Source: Emiliania huxleyi CCMP1516 (lineage: Eukaryota > Haptophyta > Isochrysidales > Noelaerhabdaceae). Taken from it: 64,000 bases of DNA. This document shows positions 1 to 8,846 of the stretch, in pieces (position 1 is the first letter of the stretch; the number at the start of each line of letters is the position of its first letter). Location: positions 321,031 through 385,030 of the forward strand of contig NW_005199363.1 of the NCBI RefSeq assembly GCF_000372725.1. The letters are read 5' to 3'. A program made the translations under genes and the position numbers. A model generated the notes under the pieces. That model was not told where the DNA came from. It did no database searches and saw nothing but the letters and a program-made list of their open reading frames with translations.

Positions 1-550
1 CAGCCTCGCCAAGCTCTCTGGGAAGGTCTACAGGGCCAGAGCGGCCTGACTCGGGCGCGATGGCGAGCTTAGTGGTACCACGACTACCAGCTCTCCGATC
101 GGGCCGCCGGCAGCGGGCTTGCGCGGCGCGCCGCTCGACGGCAGGCTGCTCCCCACCCTTAACAGCATCTTCTGCCTCGCTTCTCTCGCTACGACCGCCT
201 CCGGGGGCCTGCGCCGACCGCCTCGCTTCGCCAGCGCTTCGCCTACGATTGCGGCACGCACGTCGGCTCGCGGCCCGCGTCGCCCGCGGCGCGGGCCCGC
301 ATAGCGCGCCGCTCGTCGGGGGAGTGCCAAGGAGGTTGTGGAGTGCAGGCTGCCTCGCTCAGACCGCCGCCGACGCGGCGCGGGGCCGCCGTCGGCGCTG
401 CTGCGGGGCTCCTGCGCTGTGGGCTTCACCATCGTGTCCTGACTGCGTCGCCGACGCCACCGATTCCCCCGTGTTTGTAGCCTGGCGTTTGTGCCCCGTT
501 TGTGCCGCGTCCCGTGCCCGCGAGTTCATTTACAAATAAATAAAACGGAC
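1..550. other. no supported gene
   Basis: High-GC sequence with overlapping open frames on both strands. All of them are Arg/Pro/Ala-rich, with no domain, no splice-consistent exon chain and no low-complexity repeat. I see nothing I can support as a gene here. Confidence 0.5.
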
Positions 551-660
551 CCACCAAACAAGGGGTGGGAGAAGGACAGGGTCCCCACCTGCACGAGCAG
601 GATCTTGTAAGGACGATCAGGGACACAGGGGAACGGGAGCGGGGAGCGCATCGCGACGGA
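551..660 (+). repeat. dispersed repeat family B, copy 1
   Basis: The block contains GAAGGACAGGGTCCCCACCT followed by a small hairpin (CCTGCACGAGCAGG), then an acgatcaggga...cacaggggaacggg tail. Closely similar copies lie at about 920-1110, 4010-4140 and, on the other strand, 36330-36510. It carries no open frame shared by all copies. It is probably a non-coding interspersed element or a recurring gene-end sequence. Confidence 0.75.
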
Positions 661-734
661 GGGGGGCTGGGCAGACCCACCCGACCGCGAGACCCAAAGC
701 ACGACGAATTCTTTTCGCCCCCCTCGCCGTCTGT

Positions 735-915
735 TTCCCGCCGTACTCGAGTATGTGGTGTGCGGTGCGCGCACGCGCTGCGCACACAGCAGCCTCCCCA
801 CCCCCCTACCCACCCCGTCGCGCCGCCGCCGCCGCCCCCGCCCCAGCCGCCCCCGCTGTAGCGTTTGGGGGGGCGACTGGCGACGGCAAAAATGCAAGCC
901 CCGCCCCTGGCCACT
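735..915 (+). repeat. module repeated at 3809-4010
   Basis: About 180 bp runs from a ttcccgccgta block, through a GTGCGCACGCGC block and a proline-like CCCCACC tract, to gcgactggcgacggcaaaaa. The same order recurs at about 3809-4010. In both places it is followed by family B sequence, so the two modules form one larger composite duplicated about 3 kb apart. Confidence 0.7.
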
Positions 916-919
916 GTTA

Positions 920-1110
920 AGAAAGAAAGAAAGAAAGAAAACAGACACGCCAAACGAGGGATGGGACGAGGACAGGGTCCCCACCTGCACGAGCAGGATT
1001 TTGGAAGAACGATCAGGGGGACAGGTGGGGCTCTCCTGCTCCTGACAAGGGACACGACAGGCTCGCAGCGCGGTGCGCGGTGGACTCCCACATCCACTGT
1101 TAAACACACG
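920..1110 (+). repeat. dispersed repeat family B, copy 2
   Basis: This is the longest copy of family B. It is preceded by a gaaagaaagaaagaaa tract and continues into ctcctgctcctgacaaggga and ggtggactcccaca. The reverse-strand copy at 36330-36510 covers the same full length, which helps define the element boundaries. Confidence 0.75.
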
Positions 1111-1145
1111 CACGACCGGAAATACTCGCTTAGTGTGGGTAAACC

Positions 1146-1169
1146 ATAGTACCGTATACGGTACTATGA
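1146..1169. repeat. 24-bp perfect palindrome
   Basis: CATAGTACCGTA is followed directly by its reverse complement TACGGTACTATG. It lies just inside the left inverted repeat of the 1135-2050 segment and overlaps that repeat. Confidence 0.9.
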
Positions 1170-1390
1170 ACAGAGAAGCCCATAAAAGTCGCCGCGGCAG
1201 TCCACGCCGAGCCGGCCTGCTGCCGGCTTGCACGGCAGCCTTTTCCTCTCGACCAGCCTCAACTTCCGTACAGTCAACATTTTGTCGCTGCGTGCTCGTG
1301 GCGAGCTGTGGCGGCGGTCGAAGTTGGCCCAGATTCGACGACGAGCGCCGGACGATAGTACCGCCTCTGTTCGCCCTGTGCATGTCAGAC

Positions 1391-1437
1391 CAGGCTGCAG
1401 CAGGGCACTACCATCGTGCTGCCCTGCTGCAGCCTGA
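1391..1437. repeat. hairpin, about 17-bp stem
   Basis: A caggctgcagcagggca arm pairs with tgccctgctgcagcctg across a loop of about 12 bases. It sits inside the 1135-2050 segment. No gene context explains it. Confidence 0.8.
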
Positions 1438-2109
1438 CCCTGCCCACTGTGCACAGCCGCCAGAGCACCACCACCGCCCGGCATCGTGTCACGGCGAGCT
1501 CCTTCTGCGCCCGCTCGCGAGGCTCTCGCGCTGGCACACTTTGGCCATCTGCTGCTCGCGTTCGGCGAGCTCTTCTCCGCAATCCTGCCACGGTGCCGCC
1601 ACCACACACCTTCTGGCCGGCCTGAGCCGCGCGGACTCGCCGGCGGGGGCAACGTGTCGACCTCTCTCTCTGGTGCACCACGGGCCGCGACGGCCTGCGA
1701 GCAGCTGGCGCGAGGAGGCAGTGTGCCGGCACAGTCGAGCCGGAGCATCGGGTTCTTGATGCTTGTGGGGTCGAGTTTGACCTTATGTGGCATAATATGC
1801 AACAATAAGGCTATGCTCTCACCCAGCCTTTTGAGATATGATCCCTCAAAGTCGAATTATGGTTTACTGGTGACCATAGTACCGTCGTGTCTTGTTCGCG
1901 TTTCTTCCACGAATACTTTAAAGTCTCGACAATCACTAAGCTGCTTATGTGGCACCGCAGAGGCTCCCTTGGGGATGCCTGAGGCCACCCCAACCACTCA
2001 CCAAGCCTTACGTGGACGAATTCAAACCTACTTTTATGGTTTACCCACACACTGCCAGTACACATTCTTTTCGACCTGTGTTAGTGCCAGTGCGCGCCAG
2101 TCCCGTGCC

Positions 2110-2235
2110 CAGTGTAAAGAAAGAAATAAAACGCACAACCCAAGGGAGGGATGGGAGAACGGCACGCCGCCACCACACAGGGATTTTAAGGAGAGGAGTG
2201 TGGTGCGCTAGCCGTCGCCCACCCTGGGGAGTCTG
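2110..2235 (+). repeat. dispersed repeat family A, copy 1
   Basis: A gaaagaaa tract runs into ACCCAAGGGAGGGATGGGAG, GGCACGCCGCCACCACACAG and ggattttaagg, then gcgctagccgtcgcccaccctgg. Family A recurs at 2681-2762, 2773-2830 (partial), 2817-2940, 18873-18966 (-), 20823-20870 (partial), 29203-29270 (-) and 49100-49182. It often sits immediately outside gene starts or ends. Confidence 0.8.
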
Positions 2236-2650
2236 CCTCTTCGTATCTCTTTTCGCAGTCTCTCGCCGCTTCTCGCTGCAACCTTCATGCCACCTCGCGG
2301 CCGTCCCACTCTCGTCGGTCTCTCCCTTGTCACTTCCTCCTCTGTCGCGTCGTTCTCTTCTGCCTCGTCCTGCGACGCCGCCGCCTGCCGGTCCCTTGTT
2401 CTCGCGGCTTCTTTCGCCTTTCGGCGCAGCTCCGCCCTCCTTGCTGCGTATCCTGGCCCCTCGAGTCTATCAAGCTCCCCTCGCGCAAGGACCACATTTC
2501 TGACTCCCACTCCGATCATTTGCCTACACGTCATGTTGTTGCTCAGGTCCACTCTCTCTTCGAACACTCGTGCCTCTACGGATGATGCCGGCGCTGGGGT
2601 CCCCTTCGGATGCATCGTGACATCTGACAACTGAATTTCCACTGGTTCGT
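2236..2650 (-). pseudogene. repeat-borne coding fragment (GELDRLEGP peptide)
   Basis: Read on the minus strand this block encodes a peptide with VGVRNVVLARGELDRLEGP followed by YAARRAELRRKAKEA and an Arg/Ala/Asp/Glu-rich tail. A diverged copy of the same peptide (LARGDIDDKLEGP, then YTARRAELRREA) lies on the minus strand at about 38465-38600, just before the coiled-coil gene. Conservation at the amino-acid level argues for a once-coding element, possibly from a retroelement or a multicopy gene family. I do not recognise the family. Confidence 0.45.
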
Positions 2651-2680
2651 CCTCCTCTGAGTCATCTTCCCCGTCGTGTA

Positions 2681-2940
2681 AAAGAAAGAAAGAAAGAAAA
2701 CAGACAACCCAAGGGAGGGATGGGAGAACGGCACGCCGCCACCACACAGGGATTTTAAGGCCTTCCCCGTCGTGTAAAGAAAGAAAGAAAGAAAACACAC
2801 AACCCAAGGGAGTAAGAAAGAAAGAAAGAAAACACACAACCCAAGGGAGGGATGGGAGAACGGCACGCCGCCACCACACAGGGATTTTAAGGAGAGGAGG
2901 GTGTGATGCGCTAGCCGTCGCCCACCCTGGGGGGTCTGCC
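2681..2940 (+). repeat. family A, three tandem or partial copies
   Basis: Copies begin at about 2681, 2773 and 2817, the middle one truncated. The last copy runs into the same gcgctagccgtcgcccaccctgg sequence as copy 1. The tandem arrangement suggests local slippage or nested insertion through the gaaa tracts. Confidence 0.8.
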
Positions 2941-4009
2941 AACCCAAGGGAGTGTATAAATAAATTCTTGCATTTTTGCTCCCGGCTGGAGCAAGCAAGC
3001 CCACTCAACCCCAAGTACTCACCGTTTTACAGTGGTGTTTTTGTCGCATCGGCTGCAGCCTCTGCTGGGGCGGAACGCGCGGGGTTTTCGGCGCGATGCC
3101 CTCGGCGAGTACACGCTACAGCACCGCCGCAAGCTCTCCTGCGCGCGCGTGACGTGTGGGACGCGTGCGCTGCGCTCAAACGTCGCGATTTGGCGATAGG
3201 CGCTCGAGCCGGCGCACAGCGGATAGGTGCGCCGCGCAGGGGGGGTCGGAGGGGTGCGAGAGAGGGCGTGGGTCGGGCGCGCACCGGACGGCCCTGGGAG
3301 CGGCCGTCACGTCGAGGAGTGGGGCTGTTGGCGGCTCGAGCGCCGAGGCGAGCCGCTCTGCTGCGCCGCCGACAGCCCCTCTTCCGAGCCGGCGCGTGGA
3401 GGCGAGCCGCGGCCGGTGTCGCTGGTGCGGGGGCGGCGCAGCGTTTATCCCCCCCCCCCCGCCCGCGGCCGCCCGCCCGCCCGCCCGCCCTCAGGCCTTG
3501 CCCCTCCGCAGGCGCGGGAGCGCTCGCGGCGAGCACCTCCTACCTCTCGTCGCCCGGCTGCTCCCTTTCCCCGTCACCCGCCGCCCCCTCGCCGGCCGCC
3601 TCACCGCGCACGGATCGCTCGCCTGCTCGCCGCCACAGCCGCGTGCGTGTCCCCGCGCCGCCACGCTTGCCCCCTCTCCTGACGCGCACCCCGCGCAGAC
3701 GGCGCTCCGGGACAGACGGAGCAGCGACCGCGCCAGCGGTCGCTGCTCCGCCCCTCCGTCGCGCGCGCCGCGCGCGCGCTGCGCCGCTGCCGCCGCGCCC
3801 CCCTTCGCCGTCTGTTTCCCGCCGTATGGTGTGCGGTGCGCGCACGCGCAGCGCACACGGCAGCGGCTCCCCACCCCCCTACCCACCCCGTGTCCCCGTC
3901 GCGCCGCCGCCGCCGCCCCGCCGCCCCCGCCGCCGCCGCCGCCCCCGCGTAGCGTTTGGGGGGGGCGACTGGCGACGGCAAAAATGCAAGCCCCGCCCCT
4001 GGCCACTGT
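2941..4009. other. high-GC spacer without supported gene
   Basis: This stretch is extremely GC-rich, with CpG-dense Arg/Ala/Pro open frames on both strands. I find no domain, no exon chain and no start or stop pair that I trust. From about 3809 it becomes the duplicated module also seen at 735-915. Confidence 0.4.
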
Positions 4010-4140
4010 AAATACAACGGACACGCCAAACGAGGGGTGGGAGAAGGACAGGGTCCCCACCTGCACAAGCAGGATCTTGTAGGACGATCAGGGACACAGG
4101 GGAACGGGAGCGGGGAGCGCATCGCGACACGGAGGGGGGC
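4010..4140 (+). repeat. dispersed repeat family B, copy 3
   Basis: Same family as 551-660 and 920-1110, again following the duplicated upstream module. The sequence diverges after about 4140. Confidence 0.75.
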
Positions 4141-4505
4141 TGGGCAGGGGGTTCACCCTCACGACAGGAATCCCATCTCTCGTATAGGACAGGTTGCACC
4201 CGGCGGCACGGGGGCAAGCGCGGGCCTCCTACTGGTTGCGCTCTCCTAGTTCTCCTGCTCCTGACAAGGGACAGCGACAGGCTCGCAGCACGGTGGACTC
4301 CCTATCCACTGGCGATCTCTCTCGACTAGCGACCTTCCTCCGACGTCTCACCGGCAGTCTCTTCTACCACAGGCAGACTGACACGTGGGTGGCAGTGGCG
4401 GTGATAGGAGTCTCCCACTCTGTGGGCCTCGCTAGAAGTGCGACCCCTGCGCGTGTCCTCGCCCTTGAGGAAGGGGAAGGGGCTGTGTGTCAGTGCATGT
4501 GTACA

Positions 4506-4508
<3 letters not shown>

Positions 4509-4570
<62 letters not shown>

Positions 4571-4606
4571 CGCTCGCTCGCTCGCTCGCTCGCTCGCGCG
4601 CGCGCT
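4509..4606. repeat. (GT)n then (GCTC)n microsatellite
   Basis: About 30 GT units are followed by about seven GCTC units and a short GC run. It lies between the repeat-rich left end and the 3' end of the minus-strand RGG protein gene. Confidence 0.95.
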
Positions 4607-4670
4607 GCGCGAGCCGCCCTGCCCGCTGCGCTGCTAGGGTTGCGCTGCGGGAAGGGCTCGGCGACCGTTC

Positions 4671-6066
4671 CTAGAACTCCTCGTCGCTCCCCTCGTAGAG
4701 GGAGGGCTCGTTGGACTCAAGGCGTGGGCCGCCGTCGTAGGAGGAGCGGGCGGCTCCGCGGGCGACGCTCGCCCAGTCCTTCTTGTTGCTCTTGACCTCG
4801 CCGCCGCCGCCGCCGCGGCCGCGGCCGCCGCGCCCGCGCCGCCCGCGGCTTGTGCCCAGCCTGACCGCGCTCGGCATGCGCTCGTAGATAGTGTCCTTGA
4901 AGGCGGAGTGGAGGAGCGCCTCGAAGTTGACGCACGGCGCGTAGCGGCAGCGAGCGGCGGTCTTGCACGGGATGGCGGTCTGGTTGAAGGCCGGGCAGAA
5001 GCCGATCCCGTCGCGCACCGCCATCGCCTTGGCCTTGCCCGCCGCGCGCGCGACCTCGACCTTGTTGTCGACGATGAGGCTCTCGAAGGTCTTCTTCTTG
5101 GCGACGTTCGCCGCTGCGGCGCGCCTCTCCTTGAGCGCCTGCGCGCCGCACTGCGCGTCGTGGATGATGTCGGCGCTCGTCGTCGCAAAGGCGCGGCACG
5201 ATGGGCAAAGCTTGTTCCCGAGCACCTTCACACTCCCGACGTCGAGGCGGAGGGGTCCGCCGACATCGCCGCTCGCGTAGACGTTGGGCAGGACAGGGAG
5301 GTTGCAGACGAGGTTCTCGTTCTTCACCTTGAAGAGGATCGAGCCGTCCTTCTCGTCCGACTTCGTGCCGAGGAAGGAGTGGTATCCCTCCTGGATGGAG
5401 ACCACGTTGCCGAAGTGCTTCTCCAAGAGGGGGGCGAAGTGCTCGATCTGGGCCGCGGTGTTGATGGCGCCGCGCGTGCGTATGGCGAGGAGGCCGTCGG
5501 AGTCGATGGTCGCCTGGGTCTCGCGCGCCTCCGCCTGCTTGCCCCACACGGTGGCGTCGAGAGCGGCGAAGGTGATGGTGATGTTGTCTGGCGCTGGGAG
5601 CTGTAGGACGCCACCGCCGGCGTACTGCTCGAGGAAGGCGCGTGCCTCGCTCTCGCCGCTGAAGGCGACGCAGATGGCGCGCGACGTGCCGATGACGGGC
5701 ACGCTGATCGCGCTCGCCGGCTGCGCCTCGCAGCCTGGCGTCTTCCTCAGAAGCTGTCGAATCTCGGTGACGAGCGCCGTCGTGTTCTGGATGTCCGGGA
5801 TGTGCGAGCCGTCGCGCGCCGCGAGCGCGACGTGCAGCAGGCGCTTCGTGCCGCGGTCGGTGCCGGCGGCCGCCGCAGCGGCCATCTGTGCAGCGTCCAC
5901 CATAATGGTGTCGCCTTCTTTGGCGTCGTCGTCGTTGACGCGCGCGCTCGCGAGCTCGCCGTCGAGGCGGCGCTTCACGCCGAGTCTCTGGCCATCATCG
6001 GCCTCTTGCGCGCCGTCGCGGCCGCGCGCCGCGCCCTCGGCAGCGGCAGCGTTGAGCGCCGGCGGC
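4671..6066 (-). CDS. Cys/His-motif, RGG-tailed protein, 5' end in gap
   Basis: An open frame of about 465 codons ends with a TAG at 4671. It stays open up to the N gap, so the start is missing; the first in-frame ATG inside the window is at 5903. The central part holds C-x2-C-x11-H-x3-C (CPSC...H...C), and later a second Cys cluster (C, C, C and YAPC). Near the C-terminus is an RGRRGRGGRGRGGGGG stretch typical of RNA-binding RGG boxes, followed by an acidic end (GSDEEF). Such a combination fits a nucleic-acid-binding protein, and a gag/ORF1-like protein of a retroelement is one possibility. I do not recognise the family. No intron is evident. Confidence 0.6.
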
Positions 6067-6166
6067 NNNNNNNNNNNNNNNNNNNNNNNNNNNNNNNNNN
6101 NNNNNNNNNNNNNNNNNNNNNNNNNNNNNNNNNNNNNNNNNNNNNNNNNNNNNNNNNNNNNNNNNN
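6067..6166. other. assembly gap (100 N)
   Basis: Exactly 100 undetermined bases, probably a fixed-size placeholder. It truncates the minus-strand RGG protein. It may also hide upstream exons of the plus-strand Cys-rich exon at 6257. Confidence 1.
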
Positions 6167-6256
6167 GCCCTCCGCCTCCCTCTGCCTCCCTCGCCTCCTT
6201 CTCCTCTCCCTGTCCCCCCAGGACCCCCCCCCCCCCCTCTCACCCCTTCACCAGGT

Positions 6257-6586
6257 GCGCGACGCCCGGATGCACGTTCGTCGACTTCCACGACGGGCTC
6301 TGCTCGCACCAGCTCGACCTGCCATCCCGCCGCCGAGGTGCGAGCATCTAGCCGAGAGGCAGCCGAGAGGCGGCCGAGAGGCAGCCGACAGGCAGCCGAG
6401 AGAGACAGCCGACAGGCTGCCGATAGGCAGCCCTCCCGTGCAAGGACACCGCTCGCACACCGCCGCCCCGGACCCCTTCACGAGGGAGGCAAATCGACCC
6501 TCCCTTAGGCGGGAGAGAGCCGTCCGCCGTCTGCCAGCCCGTGCAGGGCGGCATCGGCAAGGGGAACCGGCGGCAGCGGAAGAAGT
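6257..6586 (+). CDS. Cys-rich exon (C-x4-C...H...C), partial gene
   Basis: After a pyrimidine-rich tract and CACCAG, the frame reads CATPGCTFVDFHDGLCS, then a basic PSRRR end. This is a compact potential zinc-binding motif. I recall similar C..PGC...H.G.CS motifs in many predicted haptophyte proteins, but that is recollection, not a search. A spacer of degenerate 10-11 bp CGAGAGGCAG units follows. After GTGCAG at about 6540 comes a possible last exon, GGIGKGNRRQRKK and stop at 6586. The exact donor is unclear, and upstream exons would lie in or beyond the gap. Confidence 0.4.
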
Positions 6587-7186
6587 GAGCCGGGCAGTTG
6601 TGCAGCGCCTGGCATTAGGCCCGGCGCTCGCGGGTCTGTGCGGGGGTGCTCTCGGCGCCGAGCTGCCGTCAGCGCACCGCGCGCGCGAGTGCCACCCTCG
6701 CCCCCCTACTAGAATTTAGAGAGGCATGAAAACTCCTGTAGTGACTGGTCCTGTGGCTTGCGCGAGAACCCGAGAGGTCTCTCGCTGGGTGGAGCCAACT
6801 CGGCATTTGTGTAAGCGCCGTGGTAAAATGTATCATTGATTGTATTCAACCACCCGGTTTGCCAAAACGCACCCGCCACGCCGGCCAACCGGATTGCGAA
6901 TGGGAGCGAGGCTGCTCTCATATCTCTCAAAATATCCTAGTTCCTAGCCGTCTAGAAAAAAGAAGCGGGTTCGCACCGCCAGTGGCAGTGCCGCTCCAAG
7001 TGCCAGTGCGCAGCAGCTGCTAAGGTGGGATCTTCAACGGAATGCCTGTCTCTCTTGATTGCCAAGGAATCGAGAAGGACCTCTCACCCTTGGGGGGCGG
7101 AAATCAACTTCGAAGCACACAGCTTGGCGTGGCACACCCTGTTTGCCGGCTTTATGTTGCACTCGGCGTACATGGTTGGCAGCGTT

Positions 7187-7870
7187 TCAATCCACACCAG
7201 TGGACTGCTGGCGCAAAAAACGTTGGTACCAGTCCGGGAGGCCGGGCTCATCGCCCCGAGGCCACACAGCCGGCCTCACGTCGCACGCGCCGCGGGCGAC
7301 CTCGCAGCGAAAGTCCGACGCCGCGGCCTCTGCCGCGACCAGGCGGCCGATCTTCCCGCGGACGAGGGGCAAACGCGTGCAGCCGGCGCAGCTTCCGTTG
7401 GCGTTGAGCAGCAGCCGGCGCGGCGGCGACGGAGGGGCGTGGCTGCCCGCCGCGGCGGGCGGCCACCCTTCGTTGAGCATGGCGCAGAAGCCGGCGAGCA
7501 TGCGCGGCGAGTACACGCGCTCGCCCTTGCGCGCGCCTTGCTCAGCTCGCGCCGAGCCAACCGCCGCCACCTGCTCCGACAGCTGCCGGAGCGACGGGGT
7601 GGCCGCGCGCTGCGGCGGGAAGCGCTCCAAGAAGAAGGGGAGGAAGGGCGCCAGCGCCGCGAGCCCTTTCGAGTGCAACAACATCGCCGGCCCCCGTGTG
7701 GCGGGAAGCCGCAACTGCGCGCCGCTGTCGGCGATGTTGCCCTGCCGAACGTGCAGCTCGACCGGCAGCTCGCCGATCCGAAGGGTGGCGCGCTCACTCG
7801 CCGCCGCGCCATCGCCGCCCCTCGCCGCCCAGCGCCGGCTGTCCCGCGGGCCGAGGCCGGCGCCGGCGGC
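7187..7870 (-). CDS. unknown coding block, partial
   Basis: A long minus-strand frame contains LRIGELPVELHVRQGNIA, MLLHSKGLAALAPFLPFFLE, RMLAGFCAMLNEGWPP and a C-terminal PGLPDWYQRFL before the stop at 7187. Its composition is protein-like, whereas the overlapping frames are Arg/Pro-rich. No ATG starts the open part, so it is probably an internal-to-last exon whose upstream exons I could not place. I do not recognise the family, and no signal peptide or membrane segment is evident in the visible part. Confidence 0.35.
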   Translation of the reverse strand, partial: AAGAGLGPRDSRRWAARGGDGAAASERATLRIGELPVELHVRQGNIADSGAQLRLPATRGPAMLLHSKGLAALAPFLPFFLERFPPQRAATPSLRQLSEQVAAVGSARAEQGARKGERVYSPRMLAGFCAMLNEGWPPAAAGSHAPPSPPRRLLLNANGSCAGCTRLPLVRGKIGRLVAAEAAASDFRCEVARGACDVRPAVWPRGDEPGLPDWYQRFLRQQSTGVD

Positions 7871-8279
7871 TCTAGCTCGTAAGTTTCAATTCGCCAACTA
7901 GGCGCACATGCCCGTCGCCCGATGTTCGCCGCCGCCACGTCAGGTTGTTTTGGGTTACTGTAACTGAGGTGTGCAGTCGGCTCCATCTCGATGAGCATGC
8001 CCCACGCCGAGCGAAGGGTCTTGACGAGTCGTTGAGTAGGAATTTGTGTCTTGTCGCGTGCTTTGCACGCGGGTCAACCATTGCGGCATGGCCGAGTTCT
8101 TCGTGCGGCTTGCCGCTCGGCGCCTTCTTGCCCGCCTCCACCGCCTGGCAGGCAACATCGAGCGGGAGGCCGAGGCGGCGCTGAACTGTAATGCGCACCG
8201 CCCACGTCTCCATCTTCATATCATCCCGCATGGGGATCGCATTAAAACCCTGTCAGCAGAGTCCTCCCACGGGAAATGT

Positions 8280-8393
8280 ACGTGTATGACCCCCCCCCCC
8301 CCCATGAACACACCAGTGAGGGAGGGCGAGACGATCGAGGGGTCACGTACCATGCGGAATCGACCCTATCCAGTGCTCAAGTGCTCAAGAGCT
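8280..8393 (-). repeat. dispersed repeat family C, copy 1
   Basis: On the minus strand this reads CTTGAGCACTTGAGCACTGG, then GGGTCGATTCCGCATGGTAC, then a gcctcgccctccctcactggtg-like part, and ends in a poly-G/poly-C run. The same block lies at 19484-19603 and 48111-48242 in the plus orientation. Confidence 0.8.
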
Positions 8394-8699
8394 AACTGAA
8401 AAAAGAATCTTACAACAAAACTCCCTCGCGCAACACTGGGCACGGGACTGGCGCGAAAAAAGATAGCCTCGAAGGGGCAGCCGGGGTCTCGCGTCTAGGG
8501 TCGTACAAAGATATAAGGCAGAATGAGACGCTGCTACAAAGCGAGCCGCGCACGAACGCGGCGCAGAAAGCGAACCCGCGTGACACAATCGAGGGAAGTC
8601 ATGTGAGAGAGAGAGAGTCACGCGGGACAGGGAGAGTAAAGTGCCAAGGGGGGCACTACAAAGAGCAGTAACTATCTCCGCATTCCAACGCTGTGAACA

Positions 8700-8775
8700 C
8701 CGGTGAGTGAGTGAGTATTCTTGATACGAAACCACGACGACACACACCAGTCGACTCGCATCGGTTGCGGCCAAC
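8700..8775 (+). repeat. dispersed repeat family C-prime, copy 1
   Basis: gtgagtgagtattcttgat, then ACGACGACACACACCAGTCG and ACTCGCATCGGTTG. Longer copies occur at 38080-38230 (-) and 47960-48111 (+). At 47960 the block joins family C directly, so the two are parts of one larger element. Confidence 0.8.
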
Positions 8776-8846
8776 GATTTCTTCTGAACGGCGTCAATGA
8801 AAAACACCTCTCCGACAGGGGGACGGCTCCACGGTCCGGTTGTCCG

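Larger units (their letters stand above)
1135..2050. repeat. segment bounded by 16-bp inverted repeats
   Basis: GTGTGGGTAAACCATA at about 1135-1150 is matched by its reverse complement at about 2035-2050. The interior, especially 1760-2040, is more AT-rich than its surroundings. It also carries an extra catagtaccg copy near 1874 and two hairpins. The structure suggests a non-autonomous DNA element. I could not find a clear target-site duplication, so this stays tentative. Confidence 0.5.

Noticed and set aside
3027..4122. Several overlapping 100-350 aa frames
   Set aside because: CpG-rich DNA gives stop-free Arg/Ala/Pro frames on both strands; none shows motifs or splice-consistent ends.
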